NCBI GenBank assembly: GCA_043807765.1
Contig: JAZDFQ010000054.1
Location: forward strand, 1 to 64,000
Source of the DNA: Stygiobacter sp043807765
Lineage (GTDB): Bacteria; Bacteroidota; Ignavibacteria; Ignavibacteriales; Melioribacteraceae
DNA: 64,000 nucleotides
Reading direction: 5' to 3'
This document shows positions 17,145-25,641 of the stretch, one piece after another (the first letter of the stretch is position 1; every line of letters starts with the position of its first letter). The notes beneath the pieces are model-generated. The model worked only from the letters and a program-made list of their open reading frames with translations. It did not search any database and was not told the origin of the DNA. The position numbers and the translations under genes were made by a program.

Positions 17145-18689
17145 ATGGATTCACAAAAGTTGTTGGAGAAGTTTTCGGAATCGAAATCAGTAACAAATGA
17201 TTTATTCGAGCTAAAGATAAATGATGATTATTCGGTTCAAGTTTACCCGAACTCGATCAACAAGCTAAACGATGTTACATTCTTTATCGGTAAAGAAGGG
17301 ACGGAAAAATCTTTGTATATAACTGCAACTTCAAATGCGGAAATACTCGCAAACTTTGAAGGAACAATTGTTGAAAGCAACGGACTAACTCTCAAAAAGT
17401 GCCCGCTTATAAACAAAAATAGAATTGCGTTGCAAGCAATCTTCAGCTATACAGTTCCGCAAGTGCTTGGCATTAATGATTCATTTGGTTTTGGCGATAG
17501 GCTTGGTCTGGCAAACGGCGGGCATATCCGCTCACTTACAATTGGTAATTTTAAACCAATTCTCGCACAGCAATCTATACGTGAACTTACAAGAACGCAA
17601 AGGACTGCCGATGAAGTTATGGATGCAGCTGTTTGGGCTGTGTTTCAAGAAGGATATAAGGATGGTTTCGGCTCCGACGCAGATCATCTTAAAACACCGG
17701 AAGATTCTACATTGATGCTCAACGCCGGATTTACAATGTTTACGTTCGACCCCGGCGAGCATGTTGATAACGACGCAGATAACTATGATGAACAAAAACT
17801 TTTTAGCGTAGTTGCAAATTTACCTTGGGGCGATCTTGATGATACTTTTCCGGCAGCCGAAAGACGCTATTCTAAAAAAGAATTCAAGATTAGCGAAGAT
17901 TTTGTTCTTGAAGTAAACGAACAAGATTTCTTACGCGCTTACGCAAAGTATGGAAAGGCTATTGCTCATATCAAAAAAATGTATGAACATTTGAAAGCTA
18001 TAAGTAACGGTCGTCCGTTTGAAGTAGAAGTTTCGGTTGATGAGACAGAATCAGTTACGTCAACATTCGAACACTTCTTCTTCGCAAACGAACTTCATCG
18101 TTTGAAAGTAGAGTTCATTAGTTTAGCTCCACGTTTCATCGGTTCTTTCGAAAAAGGAATCGATTACAAAGGTAATTTGGAACTGTTCAAGAGAGAGTAT
18201 ATTAAACATTTGGCAATAACCAAATATTTTGGTAACTATAAAATAAGTCTTCATTCCGGCAGCGATAAATTTTCCGTTTACAAAGTAATCGGCTCGCTCC
18301 GCGGCGCTCACACTCATGTTAAAACAGCCGGTACGAGCTATCTAGAAGCACTTCGTGTTGTGGCTGCAGTAGATCCAAAACTCTTTAGAAGTATTTACAA
18401 TTTTTGTTACGGTTTATATGAGACAGAAAAACTTTCTTATCACGTTTCTGCTGTATTAAGCAACTTGAAACCGGCTTCCGGTTATACGGACCAAGAATTG
18501 TTGGAACTATTCAGCTCTGAAGATGCACGGCAAGTACTTCATGTAACATTTGGCAAAGTATTAACTGAGAAAACGGCTACAGGTTATTTATTTAAAGATA
18601 AAATTCTAAATTGCTTGAAAGGAAATGAGAAAACTCATTATAAATTTTTAACTAATCATTTTATTAAACACATCGAGCCGTTTTGTTAA
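17145..18689 (+). CDS. uxaE: D-tagaturonate 3-epimerase UxaE
   Basis: A 514-residue protein of the tagaturonate epimerase family first described in Thermotoga maritima. Recognisable blocks include FGFGDRLGLANGGH, DGFGSDADHLKT and FTFDPGEHVDNDADNY, which supply His, Asp and Glu residues likely to bind metal. The enzyme converts D-tagaturonate to D-fructuronate, so galacturonate can enter the glucuronate branch without altronate enzymes (UxaA, UxaB). The position directly after uxaC and ahead of a fructuronate reductase supports this. It is followed after 1 bp by kdgA, suggesting translational coupling. Confidence 0.9.
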   Translation: MDSQKLLEKFSESKSVTNDLFELKINDDYSVQVYPNSINKLNDVTFFIGKEGTEKSLYITATSNAEILANFEGTIVESNGLTLKKCPLINKNRIALQAIFSYTVPQVLGINDSFGFGDRLGLANGGHIRSLTIGNFKPILAQQSIRELTRTQRTADEVMDAAVWAVFQEGYKDGFGSDADHLKTPEDSTLMLNAGFTMFTFDPGEHVDNDADNYDEQKLFSVVANLPWGDLDDTFPAAERRYSKKEFKISEDFVLEVNEQDFLRAYAKYGKAIAHIKKMYEHLKAISNGRPFEVEVSVDETESVTSTFEHFFFANELHRLKVEFISLAPRFIGSFEKGIDYKGNLELFKREYIKHLAITKYFGNYKISLHSGSDKFSVYKVIGSLRGAHTHVKTAGTSYLEALRVVAAVDPKLFRSIYNFCYGLYETEKLSYHVSAVLSNLKPASGYTDQELLELFSSEDARQVLHVTFGKVLTEKTATGYLFKDKILNCLKGNEKTHYKFLTNHFIKHIEPFC

Positions 18690-18690
18690 T

Positions 18691-19338
18691 ATGAAAAGAG
18701 AAATAATCTTAGAAGAAATTCTAAAAAGAAAATCAGTTGCTGTTATTCGCTTAAAGGAAGCTGATAAACTCAAGAAAGTAATTGAAGCACTTGCGCTGGG
18801 TGGAGTTTCCGTTGCTGAAGTAACTATGACAGTTCCTAACGCGATTGGTTTGATTAAACAAGTAGCCCAAGAACTAAGTGATGATATTATTGTAGGTGTA
18901 GGTTCTGTACTAAATGCTGATACTGCAAAGCAAGCTATCGAAGCCGGAGCCAAGTATGTAGTTAGCCCGGTTTTCAAAAAAGAAATTATAGATGCTGCAC
19001 ACGAGTACGATGTTCCGGCAATGCCCGGCTGTTTTACTCCAACAGAAATTCTAACTGCTTACGAATATGGTGCCGATGTTGTAAAAGTTTTTCCGGCAGA
19101 TGTTTTGGGAATGGCTTTCTTCAAAGGAATTTTAGCACCGATGCCTCACTTAAAATTAATGCCGACGGGCGGAGTTTCTTTAACTAATGCCGGAGAGTGG
19201 ATTAAAGCCGGTGCTGTTGCTGTTGGAATCGGTTCTGCTTTGCTTGATAAAGAAGCGATTGATACTGAAAATTATTCTAAGCTTACGGTAAATGCTAAGC
19301 TTATTACCGAAAGCATAAATAGCGTTATTAAGAAGTAG
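18691..19338 (+). CDS. kdgA: KDPG aldolase
   Basis: A 215-residue class I aldolase of the Eda/KdgA family. Glu in VAEVTMTVPNA corresponds to the catalytic Glu, and Lys132 in VVKVFPADVLG is the Schiff-base lysine. GVGSVLNADTAKQAIEAGA and MPGCFTPTE are also typical. It cleaves 2-keto-3-deoxy-6-phosphogluconate to pyruvate and glyceraldehyde-3-phosphate, the end of both the unsaturated-uronate and the classical hexuronate routes. The gene starts 1 bp after the uxaE stop. Confidence 0.93.
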   Translation: MKREIILEEILKRKSVAVIRLKEADKLKKVIEALALGGVSVAEVTMTVPNAIGLIKQVAQELSDDIIVGVGSVLNADTAKQAIEAGAKYVVSPVFKKEIIDAAHEYDVPAMPGCFTPTEILTAYEYGADVVKVFPADVLGMAFFKGILAPMPHLKLMPTGGVSLTNAGEWIKAGAVAVGIGSALLDKEAIDTENYSKLTVNAKLITESINSVIKK

Positions 19339-19347
19339 GAGACTAAA

Positions 19348-20193
19348 ATGGATTTATCGTTTGCAGATATTAAAGATAAGGTTTGTGTAATCACCGGAGG
19401 CTGCGGAGTTTTTGGCGGTGTTTTTTCTCAAGCATTGATTGATGCCGGCGCTAAAGTAGCTATTCTTGATTACAAAAAAGGAAGATGCGAAGACTGCGCG
19501 CGCGGATTAGCAACTAAGAATGGTAAACCGGTTTTGTGTGTTGTTGGTAATGTGCTTGAAAAAGAAAGCTTAATTGAAGCAAAGAAACAAATCAACGAGC
19601 AGCTTGGGAAAATTGATGTGCTGTTAAACGGAGCCGGTGGAAATTCCCCGAAAGCAACATGTGCAAATGAATTTTTAACTCCGGATAATATGAACGACCT
19701 ATCTAAATCTTTTTTTGGATTAGACATTGAAGGATTTAGAAGCGTGTTCGATTTGAATTTTCTTGGAACAGTTTTACCTACAATGGTTTTTGCAGAAGAT
19801 ATGCTCGGTCGCGGCGGAAGCGTGATAAACATTTCTTCTATGAATGCGTTTAGACCGCTTACAAAAATTCCGGCTTACTCTGCCGCAAAAGCATCTGTAA
19901 ATAATTTAACGGAATGGATGGCGGTTCACTTTGCTAAAGTTAACGTGCGTGTAAATACAATTGCGCCCGGTTTCTTCTTAACAAATCAAAATAGATTTTT
20001 AATGATTGATGAAAAATCCGGCGAACTAACAGCTCGTGCTCGTAAGATTTTAAATGGAACTCCAATGGAAAGATTTGGTGAACCGGAAGAACTACTCGGT
20101 ACACTTTTTTATCTAATCTCCGATGTTTCAAAATTTGTAACCGGTGTAATCATTCCGGTTGATGGTGGTTTTAACGCATACAGTGGTGTATAA
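19348..20193 (+). CDS. uxuB: SDR-type D-fructuronate reductase (D-mannonate oxidoreductase)
   Basis: A 281-residue classical short-chain dehydrogenase. The nucleotide-binding motif is TGGCGVFGGVF (about residues 16-26), with NGAGG (about 92-96), catalytic Ser in INISSMNAF and YSAAK (about 176-180). It has the insert with PDNMNDLSKSFFGLDIEGF seen in mannonate oxidoreductases of SDR type. Role: NAD(P)H-dependent reduction of D-fructuronate to D-mannonate. It follows uxaC-uxaE-kdgA with a 9-bp gap and GGAG in between. Function is inferred from subfamily features and from the pathway gap it fills. Confidence 0.82.
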   Translation: MDLSFADIKDKVCVITGGCGVFGGVFSQALIDAGAKVAILDYKKGRCEDCARGLATKNGKPVLCVVGNVLEKESLIEAKKQINEQLGKIDVLLNGAGGNSPKATCANEFLTPDNMNDLSKSFFGLDIEGFRSVFDLNFLGTVLPTMVFAEDMLGRGGSVINISSMNAFRPLTKIPAYSAAKASVNNLTEWMAVHFAKVNVRVNTIAPGFFLTNQNRFLMIDEKSGELTARARKILNGTPMERFGEPEELLGTLFYLISDVSKFVTGVIIPVDGGFNAYSGV

Positions 20194-20293
20194 TCCATCA
20201 ATCCAGATATTGGAAATACAAGGAAGAAAAAAATAACATGATAATGGATTTAATGAGCAATAGAATTCACACAATGGTGAATTGTTTTATAGC

Positions 20294-20448
20294 GTCCCTA
20301 AAGGGACTTAACAAATATTTTGTGCTCATTATTCTATAAATATTTCGCTCCTAACGGAGCTAAAAATCCCGTAGGGATAAAATATCTATAAGTAAAGAAT
20401 ACCAAATAAACCAAAGTCCCTCCTGCCTGCCGCAGGCAGGTTAGGGAC
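20294..20448. repeat. Cluster of REP-like palindromes
   Basis: Four palindromes lie in the 296-bp gap between the reductase and kinase genes: GTCCCTAAAGGGAC (20294-20307), GCTCCTAACGGAGC (20347-20360), ATCCCGTAGGGAT (20366-20378), and a nested unit GTCCCT...AGGGAC (20416-20448) enclosing CCTGCCTGC-C-GCAGGCAGG. The cores match those after the transposase gene at 28.9 kb. The rest of the gap holds no gene. Confidence 0.75.
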
Positions 20449-20489
20449 GATACAGAAAACATTCCGGTTATTAATTAAGGAAAAATAAA

Positions 20490-21572
20490 ATGAGCGAAGT
20501 ACTAAATATCAAAAAAGATGCAGCTTTGGATTTACTCTCTCTCGGTGCGCTTGTACACCGTTTGGATCCCGGAATCATTCCTTTTAGAAAAGCTACTCAA
20601 TGCCAAATTCATGTTAGCGGCGGCGAGTTTAACGTAGCTGCAAACTTAGCAGATTGTTTTAGAATGAACACAGCAATTGCTTCTGCAATGGTTGAATATC
20701 CAATTGGAGATTTGATTGCAGAACGTGTTCGTGCAATGGGAGTTAAACCTTTCTACAAAAAAATGAAGCACAACGGAGTGAACGGACCAAACATGGCAAC
20801 CGTTTACAGCGATAGAGGATTAGGTTCACGCGCTCCGGTTGTATTCTATAATAGATGTAACGAAGGCGCTTCGTATCTTAAGCCTGGCGATTTTAACTGG
20901 AAAGAAATTTTCGCGAACGGTGTTAAATGGTTTCATAGCGGCGGAATTTTTGCTTCACTTTCCGAAACAACCGGACAGTTAATTATCGAAGCTATGAAGG
21001 AAGCAAAAGCTTCCGGCGCAATTACAAGTTTCGATTTGAATTTCCGTGCTAAACTCTGGAATATTTGGGGCGGCGAAAGTAAAGCTGCCGAAGTTTTAGA
21101 TGGAATTGTTAAACACGTTGATGTTCTCGTTGGTAATGAAGAAGATTTGCAGAAAGGTTTGGGATTTCCGGGACCGGATGTTCACGCTAAATCAAAATTA
21201 GACCCGAGCGTTTTCTTCGCTATGATTGATAATGTAACTGCCCGTTATCCAAACATAAAAGCTGTTGCTACAACATTAAGAGAAGTTCATTCTACAAACA
21301 GACATAGCTGGAGTGCGGTTGCATGGATAAACGGAAAAACTTATTCCGCACCAACTTGTGATCTTGATGTACTTGATAGAGTTGGCGGAGGAGATGGTTT
21401 TGCAGCCGGATTTATTTACGGCTTGTTAAATGGTGAATCTGCAGAAGAAGCAGTAAAACTTGGCTGGGCGCATGGCGCATTGCTTACAACAACTCCCGGT
21501 GATACAACAATGTCAACCGTTGAAGAAGTTCGCGCTTTTGCAAAAGGCGGCTCGGCTAGAATTCAGAGATAA
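20490..21572 (+). CDS. PfkB family sugar/sugar-acid kinase
   Basis: A 360-residue ribokinase-fold kinase. VSGGEFNVAANLAD (about residues 48-61) is the substrate-binding Gly-Gly region, SFDLNFRAKLW (about 180-190) is shared with KDG kinases, and DRVGGGDGFAAGFIYG carries the anion hole and catalytic Asp. It is related to, but clearly distinct from, the canonical KdgK at 29.9 kb: longer N terminus and different acceptor-side residues. Candidate substrates are 2-keto-3-deoxygluconate or another sugar acid such as gluconate. It lies directly ahead of a LarA-type epimerase and close to Gnd, which makes gluconate worth testing. GGAAAAA precedes the ATG. Confidence 0.8.
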   Translation: MSEVLNIKKDAALDLLSLGALVHRLDPGIIPFRKATQCQIHVSGGEFNVAANLADCFRMNTAIASAMVEYPIGDLIAERVRAMGVKPFYKKMKHNGVNGPNMATVYSDRGLGSRAPVVFYNRCNEGASYLKPGDFNWKEIFANGVKWFHSGGIFASLSETTGQLIIEAMKEAKASGAITSFDLNFRAKLWNIWGGESKAAEVLDGIVKHVDVLVGNEEDLQKGLGFPGPDVHAKSKLDPSVFFAMIDNVTARYPNIKAVATTLREVHSTNRHSWSAVAWINGKTYSAPTCDLDVLDRVGGGDGFAAGFIYGLLNGESAEEAVKLGWAHGALLTTTPGDTTMSTVEEVRAFAKGGSARIQR

Positions 21573-21593
21573 TTTAGAAGGACAAGACAAAAG

Positions 21594-22868
21594 ATGATTT
21601 ATTATGCGCGTGGAAGTGAAAGTGATATTCTAAATGAGGATGATTTACGCGAAGGATTGTTTACTGCGTTAGAAAAACTTGGCTTAAAAGAAAAAGTTCT
21701 GGCGATTCCTCCGGATTTCACACGCTTTCACTCACATGCCGGAATATTAACACGCTTTGCATACAAATACTACGGTGAAAAGTTAACAGATATTCTTCCG
21801 GCTCTCGGAACGCACGTAGCTATGAGTGATAAAGAACTTGAAACGATGTTTGGTGATGTTCCTAAAAATATTTTTAGAGTTCATAATTGGCGGAGCGATC
21901 TGCAAACTCTCGGAGATGTTCCTTCTGAATTTATAAATGAAGTTAGTGAAGGCAAGCTAAATTATTCTTGGCCCGCACAAGTAAACAGACTTTTGGTTGA
22001 TGGGAATTATGATTTGATTCTTTCAGTCGGACAAGTTGTTCCGCACGAAGTTGTAGGAATGGCTAACTATACAAAAAACATTTTTGTTGGAACCGGCGGT
22101 AAAGAGGGAATTAATAAGAGTCATTATCTTGGCGCTGTTTACGGAATGGAAAGAATGATGGGGCGTGCCGATACTCCGGTTCGTAAAGTTCTAAATTATG
22201 CAGCCGATAATTTTGCTAAACATCTCCCTATCGTTTACGTGTTAACAGTTGTTGGCAAAGATATGTACGGGCGTTTAGCCGTAAAAGGTTTGTTTGTTGG
22301 TGATGATTACGAAACATTCAAAATGGCTGCTGAGCTTTCTCTCAAAGTAAACTTTGAAATGCTGGATGAACCTCTAAATAAAGTTGTTGTCTATCTCGAT
22401 CCTTCCGAATTCAAAAGTACATGGCTTGGTAACAAAAGTATTTACAGAACTAGGATGGCAATTGCTGATGAAGGCGAGTTGATTGTTCTCGCGCCGGGCT
22501 TAAAAGAATTTGGCGAGGACAAGGAGATTGACCGCTTGATTAGAAAATATGGCTACGTTACAACTCCGGAAGTGCTAAAGTATGTTGAAGAGAATGATGA
22601 ACTGAAAAACAATTTGAGTGCGGCTGCGCATCTTATTCACGGCTCATCCGAAAACAGATTTAAGATTACTTACTGTCCCGGCAATCTTACTAAAGAAGAA
22701 ATTGAAAGCGTGAATTTTGCTTATGCTGATTTGGCGAAGATGATGAATAAATACAACCCGCAAATTTTGAAAGATGGCTTTAACATTATGCCGGACGGCG
22801 AAGAAATTTTCTACATCTCTAATCCTGCGCTTGGTTTGTGGGCTTACAAGGATAGATTTAACAACTGA
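21594..22868 (+). CDS. LarA-family (DUF2088) hydroxyacid epimerase
   Basis: A 424-residue protein of the nickel-pincer lactate racemase superfamily. IPPDFTRFHSHAG matches the N-terminal substrate-binding region; His in GTHVAMSDKEL and His in VVPHEVVGM match the two catalytic histidines, and GTGGKEGINKSHYLG replaces the lysine loop that carries the cofactor in LarA. Superfamily members invert the carbon next to a carboxylate; D-gluconate 2-epimerase (gluconate/mannonate) is among reported activities. With the mannonate-forming reductase upstream and Gnd downstream, I infer mannonate or a related aldonate as substrate. The cofactor-making larB, larC and larE genes are not in the window. 21 bp after the kinase; 5 bp before the next gene. 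Confidence 0.78.
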   Translation: MIYYARGSESDILNEDDLREGLFTALEKLGLKEKVLAIPPDFTRFHSHAGILTRFAYKYYGEKLTDILPALGTHVAMSDKELETMFGDVPKNIFRVHNWRSDLQTLGDVPSEFINEVSEGKLNYSWPAQVNRLLVDGNYDLILSVGQVVPHEVVGMANYTKNIFVGTGGKEGINKSHYLGAVYGMERMMGRADTPVRKVLNYAADNFAKHLPIVYVLTVVGKDMYGRLAVKGLFVGDDYETFKMAAELSLKVNFEMLDEPLNKVVVYLDPSEFKSTWLGNKSIYRTRMAIADEGELIVLAPGLKEFGEDKEIDRLIRKYGYVTTPEVLKYVEENDELKNNLSAAAHLIHGSSENRFKITYCPGNLTKEEIESVNFAYADLAKMMNKYNPQILKDGFNIMPDGEEIFYISNPALGLWAYKDRFNN

Positions 22869-22873
22869 CCGAA

Positions 22874-24016
22874 ATGAATAACAAAATTAAGATAGTGGCT
22901 GATGATAAGATTCCATTCTTAAAGGGAGTGTTGGAACTATTTGCCGAAGTTTTGTATTTATCACCAAAAGAAATTACCAGTGCAACTGTAAAAGATACAG
23001 ATGCATTACTTGTCCGGACAAGAACTAAATGTAACCAAGAATTGCTTGCCGGTTCAGCTGTAAAGTTTATTGCTACAGCAACAATCGGATTCGACCATAT
23101 TGACGGCGCGTACTGTGACGCAAACAAAATTCATTGGATGAGCGCGCCGGGCTGCAACTCAAGTTCCGTGCAGCAGTACATTGCTTCTGCTTTGGTTACA
23201 ATTGCTGCAAGAAAAAACATCAAACTAGCTGAAAAAACTTTAGGCATAGTTGGTGTTGGAAACGTTGGAAGCAAAGTTGAGAATCTAGCTAAAGCAATTG
23301 GAATGAATGTATTGCTTTGCGACCCGCCGAGACAAAGAAGAGAAGGCGGAAATCAATTCGTCCCGCTTGATGAACTTGTTAAGAAGAGCGACATAATTAC
23401 TTTTCATGTCCCGCTAAATAGAACCGGCGAAGACAAAACTTTTCACATGGCAGATGAGAAGTTTTTTGAAAGTTTTACAGAGAGCAAAATTCTCTTTAAC
23501 AGTTCACGCGGCGAAGTTGTTGAAACTGACGCACTTAAAATTGCGGTAAGAAACGGCAGCATTTCTGACCTTGTTATTGATGTTTGGGAAAACGAACCAA
23601 ACATTGATTTGGAATTACTGGAACTGACAGACATTGCAACTACTCATATTGCCGGTTATTCTGCGGATGGAAAAGCAAACGGAACTGCAATGTGTGTTAA
23701 TGGATTAGCCGAGTTTTTTAGTTTGCCATTAGAGAAGAATTGGTATCCAAAGGAAATTTCAACTCCGGCTAATTCAAGCAACATTGAAATTGACGGTGCT
23801 GGTAAAACTGAAGAAGAAATAATTAGAGAAGCAGTTTTATTTACCTACAAGATTGAAGAAGATGACAAGCGCTTAGGCTCATCCATAGAAACCTTTGAGA
23901 AGCAGCGCGGCGATTATCCGGTTAGAAGAGAGTTTACTTTCTATTCGCTTGATCTTAAAAATTGTAAAGAATCAGTCGCACAAAAATTATATCAAATAGG
24001 ATTTAAGAAAAAATAA
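22874..24016 (+). CDS. pdxB: 4-phosphoerythronate dehydrogenase (PdxB-like)
   Basis: A 380-residue D-2-hydroxyacid dehydrogenase. The Rossmann motif GVGNVGSK lies at about residues 127-134, the catalytic His in ATTHIAGYSADGK at about 259, and the Arg/Glu of the triad in FNSSRGEVVETDAL and VWENEP. The total length and the C-terminal roughly 100 residues fit PdxB with its dimerisation domain, unlike shorter family members. PdxB oxidises 4-phosphoerythronate in the DXP-dependent pyridoxal phosphate pathway. Its place in a uronate operon is unusual. It could instead act on another sugar-acid phosphate; the PdxB-like length argues for the named activity. Confidence 0.78.
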   Translation: MNNKIKIVADDKIPFLKGVLELFAEVLYLSPKEITSATVKDTDALLVRTRTKCNQELLAGSAVKFIATATIGFDHIDGAYCDANKIHWMSAPGCNSSSVQQYIASALVTIAARKNIKLAEKTLGIVGVGNVGSKVENLAKAIGMNVLLCDPPRQRREGGNQFVPLDELVKKSDIITFHVPLNRTGEDKTFHMADEKFFESFTESKILFNSSRGEVVETDALKIAVRNGSISDLVIDVWENEPNIDLELLELTDIATTHIAGYSADGKANGTAMCVNGLAEFFSLPLEKNWYPKEISTPANSSNIEIDGAGKTEEEIIREAVLFTYKIEEDDKRLGSSIETFEKQRGDYPVRREFTFYSLDLKNCKESVAQKLYQIGFKKK

Positions 24017-24030
24017 ATAGAGGAATCAAA

Positions 24031-25482
24031 ATGAGTAAAGCTGACATTGGGTTAGTTGGTCTTGCCGTAATGGGTGAGAATCTTGTTCTCAACATGGAAA
24101 GTCATGGTTACAAGGTTGCGGTTTACAACCGCACAATTGATAAAGTAGATAACTTTGTTAACGGAAGAGGAAAAGGAAAGAATGTAATCGGTGCGCATTC
24201 GTTGGAAGAACTTACAGCAAATCTAAAAACTCCGCGCAAAGTTATGATGATGGTTAAAGCTGGTAAACCGGTTGATGATTTTATTGAGCTCTTAATCCCT
24301 CACTTAGAAAAAGGTGATATTCTTATTGATGGCGGCAACTCACATTTTCCGGATACTATTAGAAGAACAAAATATTTGGAAGAGAAAGGTTTGCTGTACA
24401 TTGGAACCGGTGTTAGCGGCGGCGAAGAAGGAGCGCTAAAGGGTCCATCAATTATGCCCGGTGGTTCTATTGCGGCTTGGCCTCATGTAAAAGAAATCTT
24501 CCAATCAATCTCTGCTAAAGTAGCAGATGGAACTCCTTGCTGCGATTGGGTTGGTGAAAACGGTGCCGGACATTTTGTTAAAATGGTTCACAACGGAATT
24601 GAATATGGCGATATGCAGCTCATCTGCGAAGCATATCAAATTATGAAAGATCTTTTGGGAATGAGTGCCGATGAAATGCACGAGGTTTTCAAAGAATGGA
24701 ATGAAGGTGAGCTCGAAAGTTATCTTATCGAAATCACACGCGATATTCTTGCGTTCAAAGATGCAGACGGCGCGCCGCTTGTAGATAAAATTTTAGATAC
24801 AGCCGGACAAAAAGGAACCGGTAAGTGGACTGTAGTTGCATCGTTAGATACGGGAACACCGCTTACATTAATTGGTGAAGCAGTATATGCGCGCGCTCTC
24901 TCTGCTTTGAAGGCTGACCGCGTTGAAGCCTCGAAAGTCTTAAGTGGACCAACTCCAAAATTTGAAGGCGATAAAAAACAATTTATAGATGATATTAAAA
25001 ATGCTGTTTACGCTTCTAAGTTAGTTTCTTATGCGCAAGGTTATGTATTGATGCGTTACGCAGCTCAAGAATATGGCTGGAACTTAAACAATGGTGGTAT
25101 CGCGTTAATGTGGCGAGGTGGTTGTATCATTCGCTCAGCATTCTTAGGCAAGATTAAAGAAGCGTTTGATAAGAATCCAAATCTCACAAATCTTTTGCTC
25201 GATCCTTTCTTCGCTGGAAAGATTATGGATGCTCAAGCTTCTTGGAGAAAAGTCGTTGCAACAGCAGCTACTAATGGTATTTGGATTCCGGTTCTATCTA
25301 CAGCGTTAAATTATTTTGATGGCTTCCGCAACGGAAGATTACCGGCAAACTTATTGCAAGCTCAGCGCGATTATTTTGGCGCTCATACTTATGAGCGTGT
25401 TGATAAAGCTCGCGGCGAATTCTTCCATACAAACTGGACCGGACGCGGCGGAGATACAGCTTCGACGACTTATTCTGTCTAG
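24031..25482 (+). CDS. gnd: 6-phosphogluconate dehydrogenase, decarboxylating
   Basis: A 483-residue protein, normal for the dimeric Gnd. It has the N-terminal Rossmann motif GLAVMGENL (about residues 10-18), the substrate loop GTGVSGGEEGALKGPSIMPGG (about 128-148), catalytic Lys/Asn in FVKMVHNGIEYGDMQ and the C-terminal tail WTGRGGD that closes over the substrate. It converts 6-phosphogluconate to ribulose-5-phosphate, CO2 and NADPH in the cytosol. Placement in a uronate cluster next to transketolase points to entry of sugar acids into the pentose phosphate pathway. GAGGAATC precedes the ATG by 5 bp. Confidence 0.95.
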   Translation: MSKADIGLVGLAVMGENLVLNMESHGYKVAVYNRTIDKVDNFVNGRGKGKNVIGAHSLEELTANLKTPRKVMMMVKAGKPVDDFIELLIPHLEKGDILIDGGNSHFPDTIRRTKYLEEKGLLYIGTGVSGGEEGALKGPSIMPGGSIAAWPHVKEIFQSISAKVADGTPCCDWVGENGAGHFVKMVHNGIEYGDMQLICEAYQIMKDLLGMSADEMHEVFKEWNEGELESYLIEITRDILAFKDADGAPLVDKILDTAGQKGTGKWTVVASLDTGTPLTLIGEAVYARALSALKADRVEASKVLSGPTPKFEGDKKQFIDDIKNAVYASKLVSYAQGYVLMRYAAQEYGWNLNNGGIALMWRGGCIIRSAFLGKIKEAFDKNPNLTNLLLDPFFAGKIMDAQASWRKVVATAATNGIWIPVLSTALNYFDGFRNGRLPANLLQAQRDYFGAHTYERVDKARGEFFHTNWTGRGGDTASTTYSV

Positions 25483-25483
25483 T

Positions 25484-25568
25484 GCAGAGTCCGCCCTATC
25501 GGCGGATAAATTCCGAACGCAGAACGCCCGCCTTGCCTAAGATACAAGACGTCCGCCTCGGACTCTGC
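25484..25568. repeat. GC-rich inverted repeat
   Basis: GCAGAGTCCG (25484-25493) and CGGACTCTGC (25559-25568) are perfect inverted repeats. An inner TCCGCC/GGCGGA hairpin sits next to the left arm. The unit begins 1 bp after the gnd stop and is markedly richer in G+C than its surroundings, like a dispersed repeat. It could also act as a processing or attenuation structure between gnd and transketolase. Confidence 0.6.
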
Positions 25569-25641
25569 CGAAGGTGGGACGGGAAGCAGGTAGAGTGAAA
25601 TATTTTTTATTTTAGAGTATGAAAAAAACACGGAGTAGAAA

